Below are positions 26,996 through 36,477 of a DNA stretch of 64,000 bases, in pieces. This stretch comes from Streptomyces abyssalis (GTDB lineage: Bacteria > Actinomycetota > Actinomycetes > Streptomycetales > Streptomycetaceae), in contig NZ_LJGT01000039.1 in NCBI RefSeq assembly GCF_001751365.1, forward strand, positions 16,144 through 80,143. Direction: 5' to 3'. The notes beneath the pieces were generated by a model that ran no database searches, was not told where the DNA came from, and was given only the letters and a program-made list of their open reading frames with translations. A program made the translations under genes and the position numbers. Numbering within the stretch: position 1 is the stretch's first letter; every line of letters starts with the position of its first letter.

Positions 26996-27035
26996 CGGCG
27001 GCCCCGGCTCCGCGTGTACGGAACCGGGGCCGCCG
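26996..27035 (-). terminator. Terminator hairpin after the POT transporter gene
   Basis: A 12-bp perfect GC stem (CGGCGGCCCCGG) with an inner TCCG/CGGA pair set forms a long hairpin 29 bp past the transporter stop, in front of the esterase on the same strand. Confidence 0.7.
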
Positions 27036-27063
27036 GACAGGCCGCTCGAGGGGCGGCGCGGTG

Positions 27064-28566
27064 CTACTTCACGGTGCCCAGCAGCAGGTTGATCCGCTTG
27101 CGGGCCATGAGGAAGACGACGCCCGCGAGCGCCGCGAGGACGCCCTGGATCCCGAAGCTCGTCGTGCTGCTCGCCGCGTCGCCCAGTACGAGCTGGACGA
27201 TGGCGAAGACGCAGTCGCCCGCGGTGACCGCCAGGAACCACACACCCATGAGCTGGCTCGCGTACTTGGCGGGCGCCAGCTTCGTGGTGACCGACAGCCC
27301 GACCGGCGAGAGGCACAGCTCCGCGAGCGTCTGCAGCAGGTAGACGGTGATCAGCCAGAGCGGCGTCACCTTGTCGCCGCCGGAGGCCGAGGCGATGGCG
27401 AGCATCATCACGCCGAAGGAGACGCCGATGCCGATCAGACCGAAGGAGAACTTCGTCGTGGTCGCCGGGTTGCGGCTGCCGAGCTTGACCCAGAGCGCCG
27501 CCAGGACGGGAGCGAGGATCATCACCCACAGCGGGTTGACCGACTGGAACCAGCTCGTGGGGAACTCGATCCCGAACAGGTCGGTCGAGGTGCTCTTCTC
27601 GGCGAACAGGTTCAGCGTCGAACCGGCCTGGTCGAAGATCATCCAGAAGATCGCCGCCGCGACGAAGAACCAGATGTAACCGCCGAGCTTCTTCCGCTCG
27701 TCCTCGGTGACCTCGCGGTCGCGCCGCATCTTCACGAAGTAGTACGTGGGGAGCACCAGACCCGCGATGCTCAGCGGCCACAGCACCCAGTCGATGGTGA
27801 AGGCCTCCGCGAGCACGACGGCCGTGTAGAAGACGCCCGTCACGGCCGCGGCGATCAGGGTGTTGCGGATGGCCTTGTTGCGCTCGCTCACATCCAGGGG
27901 CTGCGGTACGACGCTGGACTGGGCGGGGAGCTGCCGGGTGCCGACCAGGAACTGGATCAGGCCCAGGGCCATGCCGACCGCTGCGAGCCCGAAGCCCAGG
28001 TGCCAGCTGACCTTCTGACCGGCCCAGCCGATGAGCAGCGGGGCCGCGAAGGCGCCGATGTTGATCCCCATGTAGAAGACGGTGAATCCACCGTCCCTGC
28101 GGGGGTCGTTGGGGCCCGCGTAGAGGTGGCCGACCATCGTGGAGATGTTGGCCTTCAGCAGGCCGGAACCGACGCCGATGAAGGCGAGACCGGCGAAGAA
28201 GAGCGCGTTGACGCCGGTGGCCAGCAGCGCGTGGCCGATCATGATCACGAACGCCGATATGGCGACCGTCTTGCGCGGCCCCCAGACGCGGTCGCCGAGC
28301 CAGCCGCCCGGCATCGCCATCAGATAGACGGTGGCGTTGTAGACCGAGTAGAGCGCCACGGCGGTGGCCGGGGCCATGCCCATGCCGCCCTCGGTGACGG
28401 CGGCCGTCAGATAGAGGACGAGCAGGGCGCGCATTCCGTAGAAGCTGAAGCGCTCCCACATCTCGGTCATGAAGAGGGTGGCGAGACCGCGGGGGTGACC
28501 GAAGAAGGTCTTGCCGTCGGCCGCAGGCGGTTGCTGCGGCGCGTCCTTGGACGTTGTGGACGCCAT
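27064..28566 (-). CDS. POT family proton-dependent oligopeptide transporter
   Basis: 500 residues, polytopic with about 14 membrane helices. The proton-coupled oligopeptide transporter signature is clear: ExxERF at residues 35-40 followed by SFYGM. A second family region (FTVFYMGINIGAFAAPLL) lies near 165. These symporters import di- and tripeptides with protons. The start follows a GAGG ribosome site. It is transcribed as a single gene. A long upstream region (540 bp) separates it from the divergent two-component system. Confidence 0.93.
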   Translation of the reverse strand: MASTTSKDAPQQPPAADGKTFFGHPRGLATLFMTEMWERFSFYGMRALLVLYLTAAVTEGGMGMAPATAVALYSVYNATVYLMAMPGGWLGDRVWGPRKTVAISAFVIMIGHALLATGVNALFFAGLAFIGVGSGLLKANISTMVGHLYAGPNDPRRDGGFTVFYMGINIGAFAAPLLIGWAGQKVSWHLGFGLAAVGMALGLIQFLVGTRQLPAQSSVVPQPLDVSERNKAIRNTLIAAAVTGVFYTAVVLAEAFTIDWVLWPLSIAGLVLPTYYFVKMRRDREVTEDERKKLGGYIWFFVAAAIFWMIFDQAGSTLNLFAEKSTSTDLFGIEFPTSWFQSVNPLWVMILAPVLAALWVKLGSRNPATTTKFSFGLIGIGVSFGVMMLAIASASGGDKVTPLWLITVYLLQTLAELCLSPVGLSVTTKLAPAKYASQLMGVWFLAVTAGDCVFAIVQLVLGDAASSTTSFGIQGVLAALAGVVFLMARKRINLLLGTVK

Positions 28567-29108
28567 GTGGGGGGTTTCCTCGCTGTGTGAGAAGGGGGCC
28601 GGTGCCGGCCGCCGGCGGGGTGCCGCAGGCGTCCGGTGCAGCCCTGCGTGCTTCTCACAGCGCGGGGCCCGGCACTGGGGACAGTTGGTGCGGCTTCCGC
28701 CGTACGTCCCCGAGGCCGGGAGGTGACGGGAGGGTCCTGGCGCAGCGACGTTCCTGAGGCCCGGCAGCGGGGGACAGGATCGTGCGCGCGTGCTCGTCCG
28801 CCCCCTGTGGGCGGAAGTCCGCCGCCGGACCGGCCGGCCGGCGGCGCATGACGCGCAGACGGCCGACGACACAGGATCACCACCGCACTGACTCCGCCGG
28901 GGTCCGTCCGTCCCCTGGGTGATCACGCCGGAAGTCGGCTCACCATACGTCACGGGGGTACCGGCGGCGGAAGGGAATGGGAGCGAGATCACAGGCACCG
29001 GGAGTAAAATCCCAGTCAATTCGAAGGTAACGAGTTCGCATCTCCGACGATTCGCGCTGGTTGACAGGGACCGGCCTTACGCTCGGCGACGAGGACTACC
29101 ATCGGCCC
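28567..29108. other. Divergent intergenic region, transporter / two-component system
   Basis: 542 bp. The half near the transporter is GC-rich with no believable gene. From 28920 to 29100 the GC content drops and plausible promoter parts appear: a TAAAAT hexamer at 29005-29010 inside a GGGA-N6-TCCC inverted repeat, and a TTGACA at 29061-29066. I could not pair these with confidence. Confidence 0.4.
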
Positions 29109-29789
29109 ATGACCCGTGTACTGCTCGCCGAGGACGACGCCGCGATCTCGGAGCCCCTGGCCCGCGCGCTGCGCCGTGAGGGATACGAGGTCGAGGTGCG
29201 CGAGGACGGCCCAGGAGCGCTCGACGCAGGACTCAAGGACGGCATCGACCTGGTGGTGCTCGATCTCGGTCTGCCCGGCATGGACGGCCTGGAGGTCTGC
29301 CGCCGGCTGCGCAACGAGGGGCACGCCTTCCCCGTACTCGTCCTCACCGCACGCGCCGACGAGGTCGACACCGTTGTCGGTCTGGACGCGGGCGCCGACG
29401 ACTACGTCACCAAGCCGTTCCGCCTGGCCGAGCTGCTCGCGCGCGTACGTGCGCTGCTGCGCCGGGGCACGGCCGCCGAGCCCGCGGCCCCGCCCGCCAC
29501 CCACGGCGTGCGCATCGACGTCGACTCGCACCGCGTGTGGATGGGCGAGGACGAACTCCAGCTGACGGCCAAGGAGTTCGACCTGCTGCGCGTCCTCGTA
29601 CGGGACGCGGGCCGGGTCGTCACCCGCGACCAGCTCATGCGCGAGGTCTGGGACACCACGTGGTGGTCGTCCACCAAGACCCTCGACATGCACATCTCCT
29701 GGCTCCGCAAGAAGCTCGGCGACGACGCGGCGAACCCGCGCTACATCGCCACCGTGCGCGGCGTCGGGTTCCGGTTCGAGAAGAGCTGA
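29109..29789 (+). CDS. OmpR/PhoB-type response regulator
   Basis: 226 residues. The receiver domain has acidic residues D9-D10, the phospho-acceptor D52 (VVLDLGLPG), T80 and K102 (TKPF). A winged-helix DNA-binding domain fills residues ~130-226 (ELTAKEF-type start, LRKKLGDD, RGVGFRFE end). It is phosphorylated by the histidine kinase encoded 22 bp downstream and binds DNA as a dimer. The ATG at 29109 is used because an upstream in-frame start would add 16 non-conserved residues. The signal sensed is not evident. Confidence 0.94.
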   Translation: MTRVLLAEDDAAISEPLARALRREGYEVEVREDGPGALDAGLKDGIDLVVLDLGLPGMDGLEVCRRLRNEGHAFPVLVLTARADEVDTVVGLDAGADDYVTKPFRLAELLARVRALLRRGTAAEPAAPPATHGVRIDVDSHRVWMGEDELQLTAKEFDLLRVLVRDAGRVVTRDQLMREVWDTTWWSSTKTLDMHISWLRKKLGDDAANPRYIATVRGVGFRFEKS

Positions 29790-29811
29790 GTAACGGCGTG
29801 GAGGGCTGCAC

Positions 29812-31095
29812 GTGCGGCGCAGGCTGATCCTCTCGACGCTGGCCGTCGTGCTCGTCGTCGTCGCCGTGTTCGGCATCTCCCTGATCCTCGTCGAGTCCCG
29901 CTCCATCGAGAACAGCGCCCGCGACAGCGTGAAATCGGAGGCCGTGCAGCTGGTCTCCGTCGTGGAGAGCCGCATCGTCGCCGGGGAGCAGGTGTCCCCC
30001 GCGACCATGGACAACGCCGTGCCCGAGAACCGGCACGTCCGCATCGACGTGCCGGGCAAGAAGTCCATCACCCTGGGCAAGCGCCGCGAGGGCAGGGTCA
30101 TCGAGGCGTCGCAGACCGGTGCGCACGGCGAGCGCATCACCGTACGGCAGGGATACAGCACGGTTCAGGACGAGCTCAACCGCACGCTGCTGATCATCCT
30201 CGCGGTCGCACTGCTCGCCGTCGCGGCCGCGGCCATCCTCGCCGTACGCCAGGCGCACCGCGTCGCCGCTCCGCTCACCGACCTCGCCGAGACCGCCGAA
30301 CGCCTCGGCTCGGGCGACCCCCGCCCACGGCACCGGCGCTACGGCGTGCCCGAACTGGACCGCGTGGCCGACGTGCTGGACGGCAGCGCCGACCGGATCG
30401 GCCGGATGCTGACGGCCGAGCGCCGGCTCGCCGCGGACGCCTCGCACCAGTTGCGTACGCCGCTGACCGCTCTGTCGATGCGGCTGGAGGAGATCATCGC
30501 CACCGCCGACACCGACGACCCGGACGACCGGGCGACCGTCAAGGAGGAGGCGACGATCGCGCTGGCCCAGGTCGAACGGCTCACCGACGTCGTGCAGCGT
30601 CTGCTGACCAACTCCCGCGACCCGCGTTCCGCTTCGGCCGTCGGCCTCGACCTCGACGAGGTGATCAAGCAGCAGGTGGAGGAGTGGAAGCCCGCCTACA
30701 GAAGCGCGGGACGCGCGATCGTACGTTCCGGAAAGCCGGGGCTGCGGGTCGTGGGCACGCCGGGCGCGATCGCGGGAGTGCTGGCCACGCTCATCGAGAA
30801 CTCCCTGATGCACGGCGCCGGACGGGTCGCGCTGCGTACCCGCGTGACCGGCAACCAGGTCGTCGTGGAGGTGACGGACGAAGGCCCCGGCGTGGACTCC
30901 GGACTGGGCTCACGCGTCTTCGAACGGACCGTCAGCGGCCACAACTCCACCGGCCTCGGCCTCGCCGTCGCCCGCGATCTGGCGGAGGCCGACGGCGGAC
31001 GGCTGGAGCTACTTCAGCACCACCCGCCGGTTTTTGCCCTTTTCCTCAGCCGGGAGACCGTCGGCCGAGGCCGAACCGGCGAGAATGCGGCCTGA
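29812..31095 (+). CDS. Sensor histidine kinase
   Basis: 427 residues. Membrane helices at about 5-26 and 125-145 enclose a small extracellular sensor of about 95 residues. A HAMP segment follows, then the phospho-acceptor H212 in DASHQLRTPLT. The ATPase domain has N box ENSLMHG, G1 DEGPGV and G2 STGLGLAVARDL. It is paired with the response regulator gene immediately upstream. The last 29 codons overlap, in antisense, the 3' end of the convergent GtrA gene. The final ~20 residues after the ATPase fold look dispensable. Confidence 0.93.
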   Translation: MRRRLILSTLAVVLVVVAVFGISLILVESRSIENSARDSVKSEAVQLVSVVESRIVAGEQVSPATMDNAVPENRHVRIDVPGKKSITLGKRREGRVIEASQTGAHGERITVRQGYSTVQDELNRTLLIILAVALLAVAAAAILAVRQAHRVAAPLTDLAETAERLGSGDPRPRHRRYGVPELDRVADVLDGSADRIGRMLTAERRLAADASHQLRTPLTALSMRLEEIIATADTDDPDDRATVKEEATIALAQVERLTDVVQRLLTNSRDPRSASAVGLDLDEVIKQQVEEWKPAYRSAGRAIVRSGKPGLRVVGTPGAIAGVLATLIENSLMHGAGRVALRTRVTGNQVVVEVTDEGPGVDSGLGSRVFERTVSGHNSTGLGLAVARDLAEADGGRLELLQHHPPVFALFLSRETVGRGRTGENAA

Positions 31096-31545
31096 ACGGG
31101 AGCGGAAGACCCAGGTGCGGTACGTCCAGAAGCGGAAGACCGTGCCGATGCCGAGGCCCACGACGTTCTTCGCGATGTTGTCCGCGAGCGGCGAGGTGTA
31201 GCCCAGACCGTAGTGCGAGACGGCGAGGACGGCGTTCTCGATGACGAGCGCGATGCCGCTGAAGAAGAAGAAAAGGACGGTCTCGCGCTGGATCTGGCGC
31301 TTGTCGGTGTGCCGGTACGTCCAGTAGCGGTTGCCGAGGTAGTTGGTGCCGATCGCGACGACCTGGGAGATCACACCCGAGCGGATGGGCGCCAACTGGA
31401 AAGTGTGGATGCACAGATTGAAGACGGCCACGTTCACCAGGAAACCGACCGCACCGACGGTGCCGAACTTCGCCGCCTCCCGGACGAGCCGTTCGAGCCG
31501 GGTGCGCAGCCCTCTCAGGGTGCGCGCTGCTCTCCAGTCACCCAT
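31009..31545 (-). CDS. GtrA family membrane protein
   Basis: 178 residues with four predicted membrane helices (KFGTVGAVGFLVNVAVFNL, VISQVVAIGTNYLGNRYWT, TVLFFFFSGIALVIENAVL, NIAKNVVGLGIGTVFRFWT). The FGTVG start, the NYLGNRYWT motif and the final FRFWTYRTWVF are the hallmarks of the GtrA/DPMS-like family. Members flip or help transfer polyprenyl-linked sugars in glycan assembly. The start at 31545 avoids a long low-complexity extension. Its 3' end overlaps the histidine kinase gene by 87 bp in convergent orientation. Confidence 0.9.
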   Translation of the reverse strand: MGDWRAARTLRGLRTRLERLVREAAKFGTVGAVGFLVNVAVFNLCIHTFQLAPIRSGVISQVVAIGTNYLGNRYWTYRHTDKRQIQRETVLFFFFSGIALVIENAVLAVSHYGLGYTSPLADNIAKNVVGLGIGTVFRFWTYRTWVFRSRSGRILAGSASADGLPAEEKGKNRRVVLK

Positions 31546-31759
31546 GGTGCCGATTCCCCGTTCCGGTCGCCGTCGTCCTTCCCCCAGGCCACATGCTAAC
31601 CAGCACGCATCAGCTCTCGCAGCGCGGCGGACCGCGGCCCGTGCGGGCAGGTGACCGGGCGGCGCGTCGGCCCGGAGGCCGTGAGCGGTGCCTTCCACGG
31701 CGGCCCCTGCCGCGCTGCGTACGGTCACCCGCCGCGCTACGCGTGGAGACGCGTACGGA

Positions 31760-31771
31760 TACGCTGAGGTT
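31760..31771 (+). promoter_or_regulatory. -10 element of a probable leaderless purK promoter
   Basis: TACGCT ends 6 nt before the purK GTG. The six bases between (GAGGTT) also resemble a ribosome site, but they are too close to the start codon to be a good one. Confidence 0.4.
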
Positions 31772-32959
31772 GTGACGTTCCCCGTAGTCGGCATGGTCGG
31801 TGGCGGCCAGCTAGCCCGCATGACCCACGAGGCGGGCATCCCGCTCGGCATCAGATTCAGGCTCCTGTCCGGCACTCCCCAGGACTCCGCGGCGCTGGCC
31901 GTGCGCGACGTGGTGGTCGGCGACCACAACGACCTCGCTACTCTGCGTGACTTCGCTCGCGGCTGCGACGTGATCACGTTCGACCACGAGCACGTACCGA
32001 CCGAGCACCTTCGGGCGCTGGAGGCGGACGGCATCCCCGTACGGCCCGGTCCCGACGCGCTCGTGCACGCCCAGGACAAGGGCGTCATGCGGGCGCGGCT
32101 CGACAGCCTCGGCGTGGGCTGCCCGCGGCACCGCATCGTGCGGGACCCGGCGGACGTCGCGGCCTTCGCGGCGGAGGTCGCCGACGCGGACGGAGCGGGC
32201 GCGGACGGCGCGGCGCAGGACGCCGGCTTCCCCGTGCCCGTCGTGCTGAAGACGGTGCGCGGCGGCTACGACGGCAAGGGCGTCTGGGTCGTGCGCACCG
32301 CCGCCGAGGCGGCCGTCCCCTTCAAGGCGGGCGTGCCCGTGCTGGCCGAGGAGAAGGTCGACTTCGCACGCGAGCTCGCCGCTTGCGTGGTGCGTTCGCC
32401 GCACGGGCAGGCGGTCGCCTACCCCGTCGTCGAGTCCGTCCAGGTGGGCGGCGTCTGCGACACGGTGATCGCGCCCGCGCCCGGACTTCCCGACGACGAG
32501 GCCGTACAGGCGCAGGAGATGGCGCTGCGGATCGCCCAGGAGCTCGGCGTCGTCGGGCACATGGCGGTGGAGCTCTTCGAGACACCCGACGGGCGCGTGC
32601 TGGTGAACGAACTGGCGATGCGCCCGCACAACTCCGGTCACTGGACCCAGGACGGTGCGGTCACCTCGCAGTTCGCCAACCACCTGCGCGCCGTGCTCGA
32701 CCTTCCGCTCGGCGATCCGCGCCCCCGCGCGCGCTGGACGGTGATGGCGAACGTGCTCGGCGGCGACTACCCGGACATGTACTCGGCGTACCGCCACTGC
32801 ATGGCGCGCGACCCGCAGTTGAAGATCCACATGTACGGCAAGGACGTGAAGCCCGGCCGCAAGGTCGGCCACGTCAACACCTACGGCGACGACCTGGCCG
32901 ACGTACGCGAACGCGCCGCACACGCCGCCGGATACCTGCGAGGAACGATCACGGAATGA
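31772..32959 (+). CDS. purK: N5-carboxyaminoimidazole ribonucleotide synthase
   Basis: 395 residues, an ATP-grasp enzyme. It begins [13 protein letters not shown], the PurK nucleotide-binding start. The ATP-grasp core holds [18 protein letters not shown] (about residues 158-175) and the metal site in [25 protein letters not shown]. It converts AIR, ATP and bicarbonate to N5-CAIR in purine synthesis. The stop codon overlaps the purE ATG (ATGA), so the two are translationally coupled. The start is a GTG. Confidence 0.96.
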   Translation: MTFPVVGMVGGGQLARMTHEAGIPLGIRFRLLSGTPQDSAALAVRDVVVGDHNDLATLRDFARGCDVITFDHEHVPTEHLRALEADGIPVRPGPDALVHAQDKGVMRARLDSLGVGCPRHRIVRDPADVAAFAAEVADADGAGADGAAQDAGFPVPVVLKTVRGGYDGKGVWVVRTAAEAAVPFKAGVPVLAEEKVDFARELAACVVRSPHGQAVAYPVVESVQVGGVCDTVIAPAPGLPDDEAVQAQEMALRIAQELGVVGHMAVELFETPDGRVLVNELAMRPHNSGHWTQDGAVTSQFANHLRAVLDLPLGDPRPRARWTVMANVLGGDYPDMYSAYRHCMARDPQLKIHMYGKDVKPGRKVGHVNTYGDDLADVRERAAHAAGYLRGTITE

Positions 32960-33492
32960 CGTCTGAATCCCCGCTCGTCGGCCTCGTCATGGGCTCCGAC
33001 TCCGACTGGCCGGTCATGGAGGAAGCCGCAAAGGCGCTGGACGAGTTCGAGGTGCCCTACGAGGCGGACGTGGTCTCCGCGCACCGCATGCCGCGCGAGA
33101 TGGTGACGTACGGCGAGGAGGCCGCCGCACGCGGACTCCGCGCGATCATCGCGGGCGCCGGCGGCGCCGCCCATCTGCCCGGCATGCTCGCCTCGGTCTC
33201 GCCGCTGCCGGTGATCGGCGTGCCGGTGCCGCTGAAGTACCTGGACGGGATGGACTCCCTGCTCTCCATCGTGCAGATGCCCGCGGGCGTGCCCGTCGCG
33301 ACCGTCTCGGTGGGCGGCGCGCGCAACGCGGGCCTGCTGGCCGTACGGATGCTCGCGGCGGCCGACCCCGAACTGCAGGAGCGCATGCGGCGGTTCCAGG
33401 ACGAGCTGAACGAAGAGGCGGCCGAGAAGGGCCGGCGGCTGCGCAGCAAGGTCGCCGCCGGCCGGGCCGGTTTCGGCTTCGGGGGCAACTGA
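32956..33492 (+). CDS. purE: N5-carboxyaminoimidazole ribonucleotide mutase
   Basis: 178 residues. The class I PurE marks are [10 protein letters not shown] at residues 12-21, SAHRMP with the catalytic histidine near 41-46, and [12 protein letters not shown] near 68-79. It shifts the carboxyl group of N5-CAIR to C4, giving CAIR, directly after PurK. Coupled at both ends: ATGA with purK upstream and TGATG with the dipeptidase downstream. The last 15 residues are a basic, glycine-ending tail. Confidence 0.96.
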   Translation: MTSESPLVGLVMGSDSDWPVMEEAAKALDEFEVPYEADVVSAHRMPREMVTYGEEAAARGLRAIIAGAGGAAHLPGMLASVSPLPVIGVPVPLKYLDGMDSLLSIVQMPAGVPVATVSVGGARNAGLLAVRMLAAADPELQERMRRFQDELNEEAAEKGRRLRSKVAAGRAGFGFGGN

Positions 33493-34706
33493 TGACCGGT
33501 GGCGGCGGAGCGGCCGCCGATCCGGCGCTGCTGGCACGGGCGCGCGAACTGCTCGCGGTTCACCCGGTCGTGGACGGGCACAACGATCTGCCGTGGGCGC
33601 TGCGCACGCAGGTCTCGTACGACATCTCGCGCCGCGACATCGCCCTCGACCAGTCGGCGCATCTGCACACCGACATCCCGCGGCTGCGGGCGGGCGGCGT
33701 CGGCGCCCAGTTCTGGTCAGTGTACGTCAGCACGGAGCTGGCCGGGGACGCCGCCGTGAGCGCCTGTCTCGAACAGATCGACGTCGTACGGCAGTTGACG
33801 GACCGGCACCCGGCTGACCTCCGGCTCGCGTTCTCCGCGGAAGGCATGGAGAAGGCGCGCTCCGAGGGCCGCATCGCCTCCCTCATGGGCGCCGAGGGCG
33901 GGCACTCCGTCGCCAACTCGCTTGCCACGCTGCGCGCGTTCCACGAGCTGGGCGTGCGCTACATGACGCTCACGCACAACGACAACACCGACTGGGCTGA
34001 CTCGGCGACGGACGAGCCGCGCCACGGCGGCCTCACCCGCTTCGGCGAGGAGGTCGTACGGGAGATGAACCGGTCGGGGATGCTCGTCGACCTCTCACAC
34101 GTCGCGGCCTCCACGATGCGGGACGCACTGCGCGTCAGCGAGGCGCCCGTGATCTTCTCGCACTCCTCGGCCCGCGCGGTGTGCGACCACCCGCGCAACA
34201 TCCCCGACGACGTGCTGGAGGCGCTGCCGCGCAACGGCGGTGTGGCGATGGCGACGTTCGTGCCGAAGTTCGTGCTGCCGGCGGCCGTCGCATGGACGAA
34301 GGACGCCGAGGAGAACATGCGGGCGCACGGCCTGCATCCGCTGGACACGGGCGAGGAAGGCATGCGCGTCCACCGCGCGTACGAGCGGGAGCACCCGCGT
34401 CCGGTCCCGGACGCATCCACCGTCGCGGACCATCTGGACCACATGCGCGAGGTCGCCGGCATCGACCATCTCGGCATCGGCGGCGACTACGACGGCACGG
34501 CGTTCGTGCCGTCGCAGCTGGAGGACGTGTCCGGCTACCCGAACCTCGTCGCCGAACTGCTGCGGCGGCGCTGGTCGGAGGAGGACCTGGCGAAGCTGAC
34601 GTGGCGGAACGCGGTGCGCGTGCTGGGCGACGCGGAAGCGGTGGCACGGGAGTTGCGCGGCCGGCGCGGACCCTCGGTCGCGACGATCGGCGCGCTGGAC
34701 GGCTGA
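33492..34706 (+). CDS. Membrane (renal) dipeptidase family peptidase
   Basis: 404 residues. The dinuclear zinc ligands of the M19 family are visible: H30 and D32 (DGHNDLPW), the glutamate in MGAEGGH, the histidines in VDLSHV and FSHSSAR, and the aspartate in GIGGDYDG. It hydrolyses dipeptides, including those with a D-residue at the C-terminal side. No signal peptide is seen, so it is probably cytoplasmic despite the family name. It is translationally coupled to purE (TGATG), which is a conserved but unexplained arrangement in Streptomyces as I recall. Confidence 0.92.
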   Translation: MTGGGGAAADPALLARARELLAVHPVVDGHNDLPWALRTQVSYDISRRDIALDQSAHLHTDIPRLRAGGVGAQFWSVYVSTELAGDAAVSACLEQIDVVRQLTDRHPADLRLAFSAEGMEKARSEGRIASLMGAEGGHSVANSLATLRAFHELGVRYMTLTHNDNTDWADSATDEPRHGGLTRFGEEVVREMNRSGMLVDLSHVAASTMRDALRVSEAPVIFSHSSARAVCDHPRNIPDDVLEALPRNGGVAMATFVPKFVLPAAVAWTKDAEENMRAHGLHPLDTGEEGMRVHRAYEREHPRPVPDASTVADHLDHMREVAGIDHLGIGGDYDGTAFVPSQLEDVSGYPNLVAELLRRRWSEEDLAKLTWRNAVRVLGDAEAVARELRGRRGPSVATIGALDG

Positions 34707-34745
34707 ACGGGGCAGGCCGGTACGGGTGGCGCTGCGGGCGTCGTT

Positions 34746-35612
34746 TCAGCCCGGAGCGGCCAGCTCCGCCCAGACCGTCTTGCCCAGGCCCTCCGGGTTG
34801 CGGACCACGCCCCAGTCCAGGCAGAGCCGCTGCACGATGAACATGCCGTGCCCACCCGGGCGTCCGGCACGGTGCGGCGTACGCGGCGCGGGCGAGCCGC
34901 TCCCCTGGTCGACGATCTCCAGCCGCAGCACCTCGGCGCCGCTGCCGACGCGCAACTCCTCGGGCCCGTCCGCGTGCAGGCACGCGTTCGTGACCAACTC
35001 GGAGACGACCAGCAGGACGTCCTCGGCGGCGGCGCGCTGGTCACCGGTGGCCGCTGGCAGCCAGCCCCAGTCCTGCAGCGCCTGGCGTACGAAGTCACGG
35101 GCACGGGGCACGGCACCGCTGACGCCGACCAGGCGCAGCCTGCGCACCTGGCGCATCGGATGACCCTTCCCGGTCTCTCCCTGTACGGATTTGCCGGTCT
35201 GCTGGGCCCCCGCGGGGCCGCCCTCCGCCGTACGGCCGCTCCGCCCGTGCCCGCCCGCCGGGGCGGTGTGCGACGCGGCAGCGGCCGTGGAGACGCCCTC
35301 CGGCTGCACCGACGGACCGGAGGGGCTGGAAGGGCCTGCGGGACTCGACGGGCCACTCCCGCCGGCACCGCCCGCCGCTTCGTCCTGCCCGGCTTCGTCC
35401 GCCTGATCGGCTTGGGCTGTCTTGCCCTGCGCACCGGGCCGCTCGGGCCCGCCTGCGGCACCCGCCGCCCCGGACGGCCCCGACGCCGCCCCGGACATGC
35501 CTGTCAAGGCCCCGGCCCCGGTGCTCCCGGCCCCGGACTGGGCCGCCGCCGTCGCGGCGCCCTCAGGCTCCGGACCGCAGTCGCCCGCCGGAGACGGCCG
35601 GGTGGTGCTCAT
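34746..35612 (-). CDS. Anti-sigma factor / serine kinase with HATPase domain (RsbW/PrsI type)
   Basis: 288 residues. The C-terminal ~130 residues are a GHKL ATPase domain: VVSELVTNACLHA (N box), EIVDQGSG (G1) and GGHGMFIVQRL (G2 region). RsbW-like proteins hold a sigma-B-type factor inactive and phosphorylate its STAS antagonist. Neighbouring genes supply both partners. The first ~150 residues are Gly/Ala/Pro-rich and look disordered, far longer than the usual 140-160 aa kinase; the ATG at 35612 is supported by a GGTGAGG ribosome site. The arrangement matches prsI next to sigI in S. coelicolor from memory. Confidence 0.85.
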   Translation of the reverse strand: MSTTRPSPAGDCGPEPEGAATAAAQSGAGSTGAGALTGMSGAASGPSGAAGAAGGPERPGAQGKTAQADQADEAGQDEAAGGAGGSGPSSPAGPSSPSGPSVQPEGVSTAAAASHTAPAGGHGRSGRTAEGGPAGAQQTGKSVQGETGKGHPMRQVRRLRLVGVSGAVPRARDFVRQALQDWGWLPAATGDQRAAAEDVLLVVSELVTNACLHADGPEELRVGSGAEVLRLEIVDQGSGSPAPRTPHRAGRPGGHGMFIVQRLCLDWGVVRNPEGLGKTVWAELAAPG

Positions 35613-35821
35613 CAGTGGTTCACCTCACCGATCACCGATAGTGCCTCTCGTCGCCGGGCCAGGCCGGCGAGCAGCAGAATCGCGAGTGTCTGACTGTCCA
35701 TCTGGGACTGTCCGTCTGGCTGGCTCAGAGGATCTCCTGCCCTACGGAACCGTGAGAACACCCACTGATGCGGACCGAGTGATGTGACACGTGTAACTCC
35801 CGCGTAGCGGCCCGTACACAC
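35613..35821 (-). other. Possible small coupled reading frame upstream of the anti-sigma gene
   Basis: A frame on the minus strand ends with a TGA that shares its last base with the anti-sigma ATG (TGATG). A 29-codon version starts at an internal ATG and contains a short Leu/Ala-rich stretch. Codon use (AGT, ACA, ATT, CGA, CTA) is unlike that of the genes around it, so it may only be a leader that couples translation. Confidence 0.25.
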
Positions 35822-35836
35822 GCCCGGCGAACCGCG

Positions 35837-36217
35837 TCACGCCTCGGCCACATTGGCCAGCGCGGCGTCGAGGTCCTCGTGGAGCGTGAACACCGCGCTC
35901 GCGCCCGTGATCTCGAAGACCCGGGCGACGACCGGCAGCATCCCGGCGAGGTGGACGCCGCCACCGGCGGACTCGGCCTGCAGCCGGGCCCCGAGCAGCA
36001 CGTTCAGCCCGGTGGAATCGCAGAACTGCAGCCCCGCGCAGTCCACCACCAGCCGGCTGCCGCCCTCCGCGAGCGCCTGCTCCAGCGCCTCGCTGAACAG
36101 GTCCGCAGTGGAGTGATCGAGCTCTCCCTCGGGAGTCACGACGGCACTGCCCCCCTGGTGCCGTACGTCGACCGTCAGCCGACCCCGGCTCGTGCTGCCG
36201 GGCATCCCGCGGTCCAT
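35837..36217 (-). CDS. Anti-sigma factor antagonist (STAS domain)
   Basis: 126 residues from the ATG at 36217 with GAGGGG 5 nt upstream. It is a single STAS domain (LTVDVRHQGGSAVVTPEGELD at the start is the typical beta-strand pair). The phosphorylatable serine is S68 in CDSTGLNVL. When unphosphorylated it should bind the anti-sigma kinase encoded next to it and free the sigma factor. It lies between the kinase gene (same strand) and the sigma gene (divergent), completing a partner-switching set. Confidence 0.92.
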   Translation of the reverse strand: MDRGMPGSTSRGRLTVDVRHQGGSAVVTPEGELDHSTADLFSEALEQALAEGGSRLVVDCAGLQFCDSTGLNVLLGARLQAESAGGGVHLAGMLPVVARVFEITGASAVFTLHEDLDAALANVAEA

Positions 36218-36477
36218 GTACACCCCTCTTGATCGCCAAAGCGCCGTCTCTTCTGCCCCCGTGAACCGACTCGAACCCTACGCCTTCACCGGCAGTACCG
36301 GTAGACGAACAAGCCACACATTGGGGCAAATTCGGACATTGAGCACTTGCCATGCACGTACGCGAGCGGGTAGGCGTATAGGAATACAGAAACACGTCGG
36401 CTTTGGAGGCGCCGCACCTTCGTAGTGCACGTCACGGCTTCGGCAGCCATATGCCGAGAATGATGGAGGACACCACA

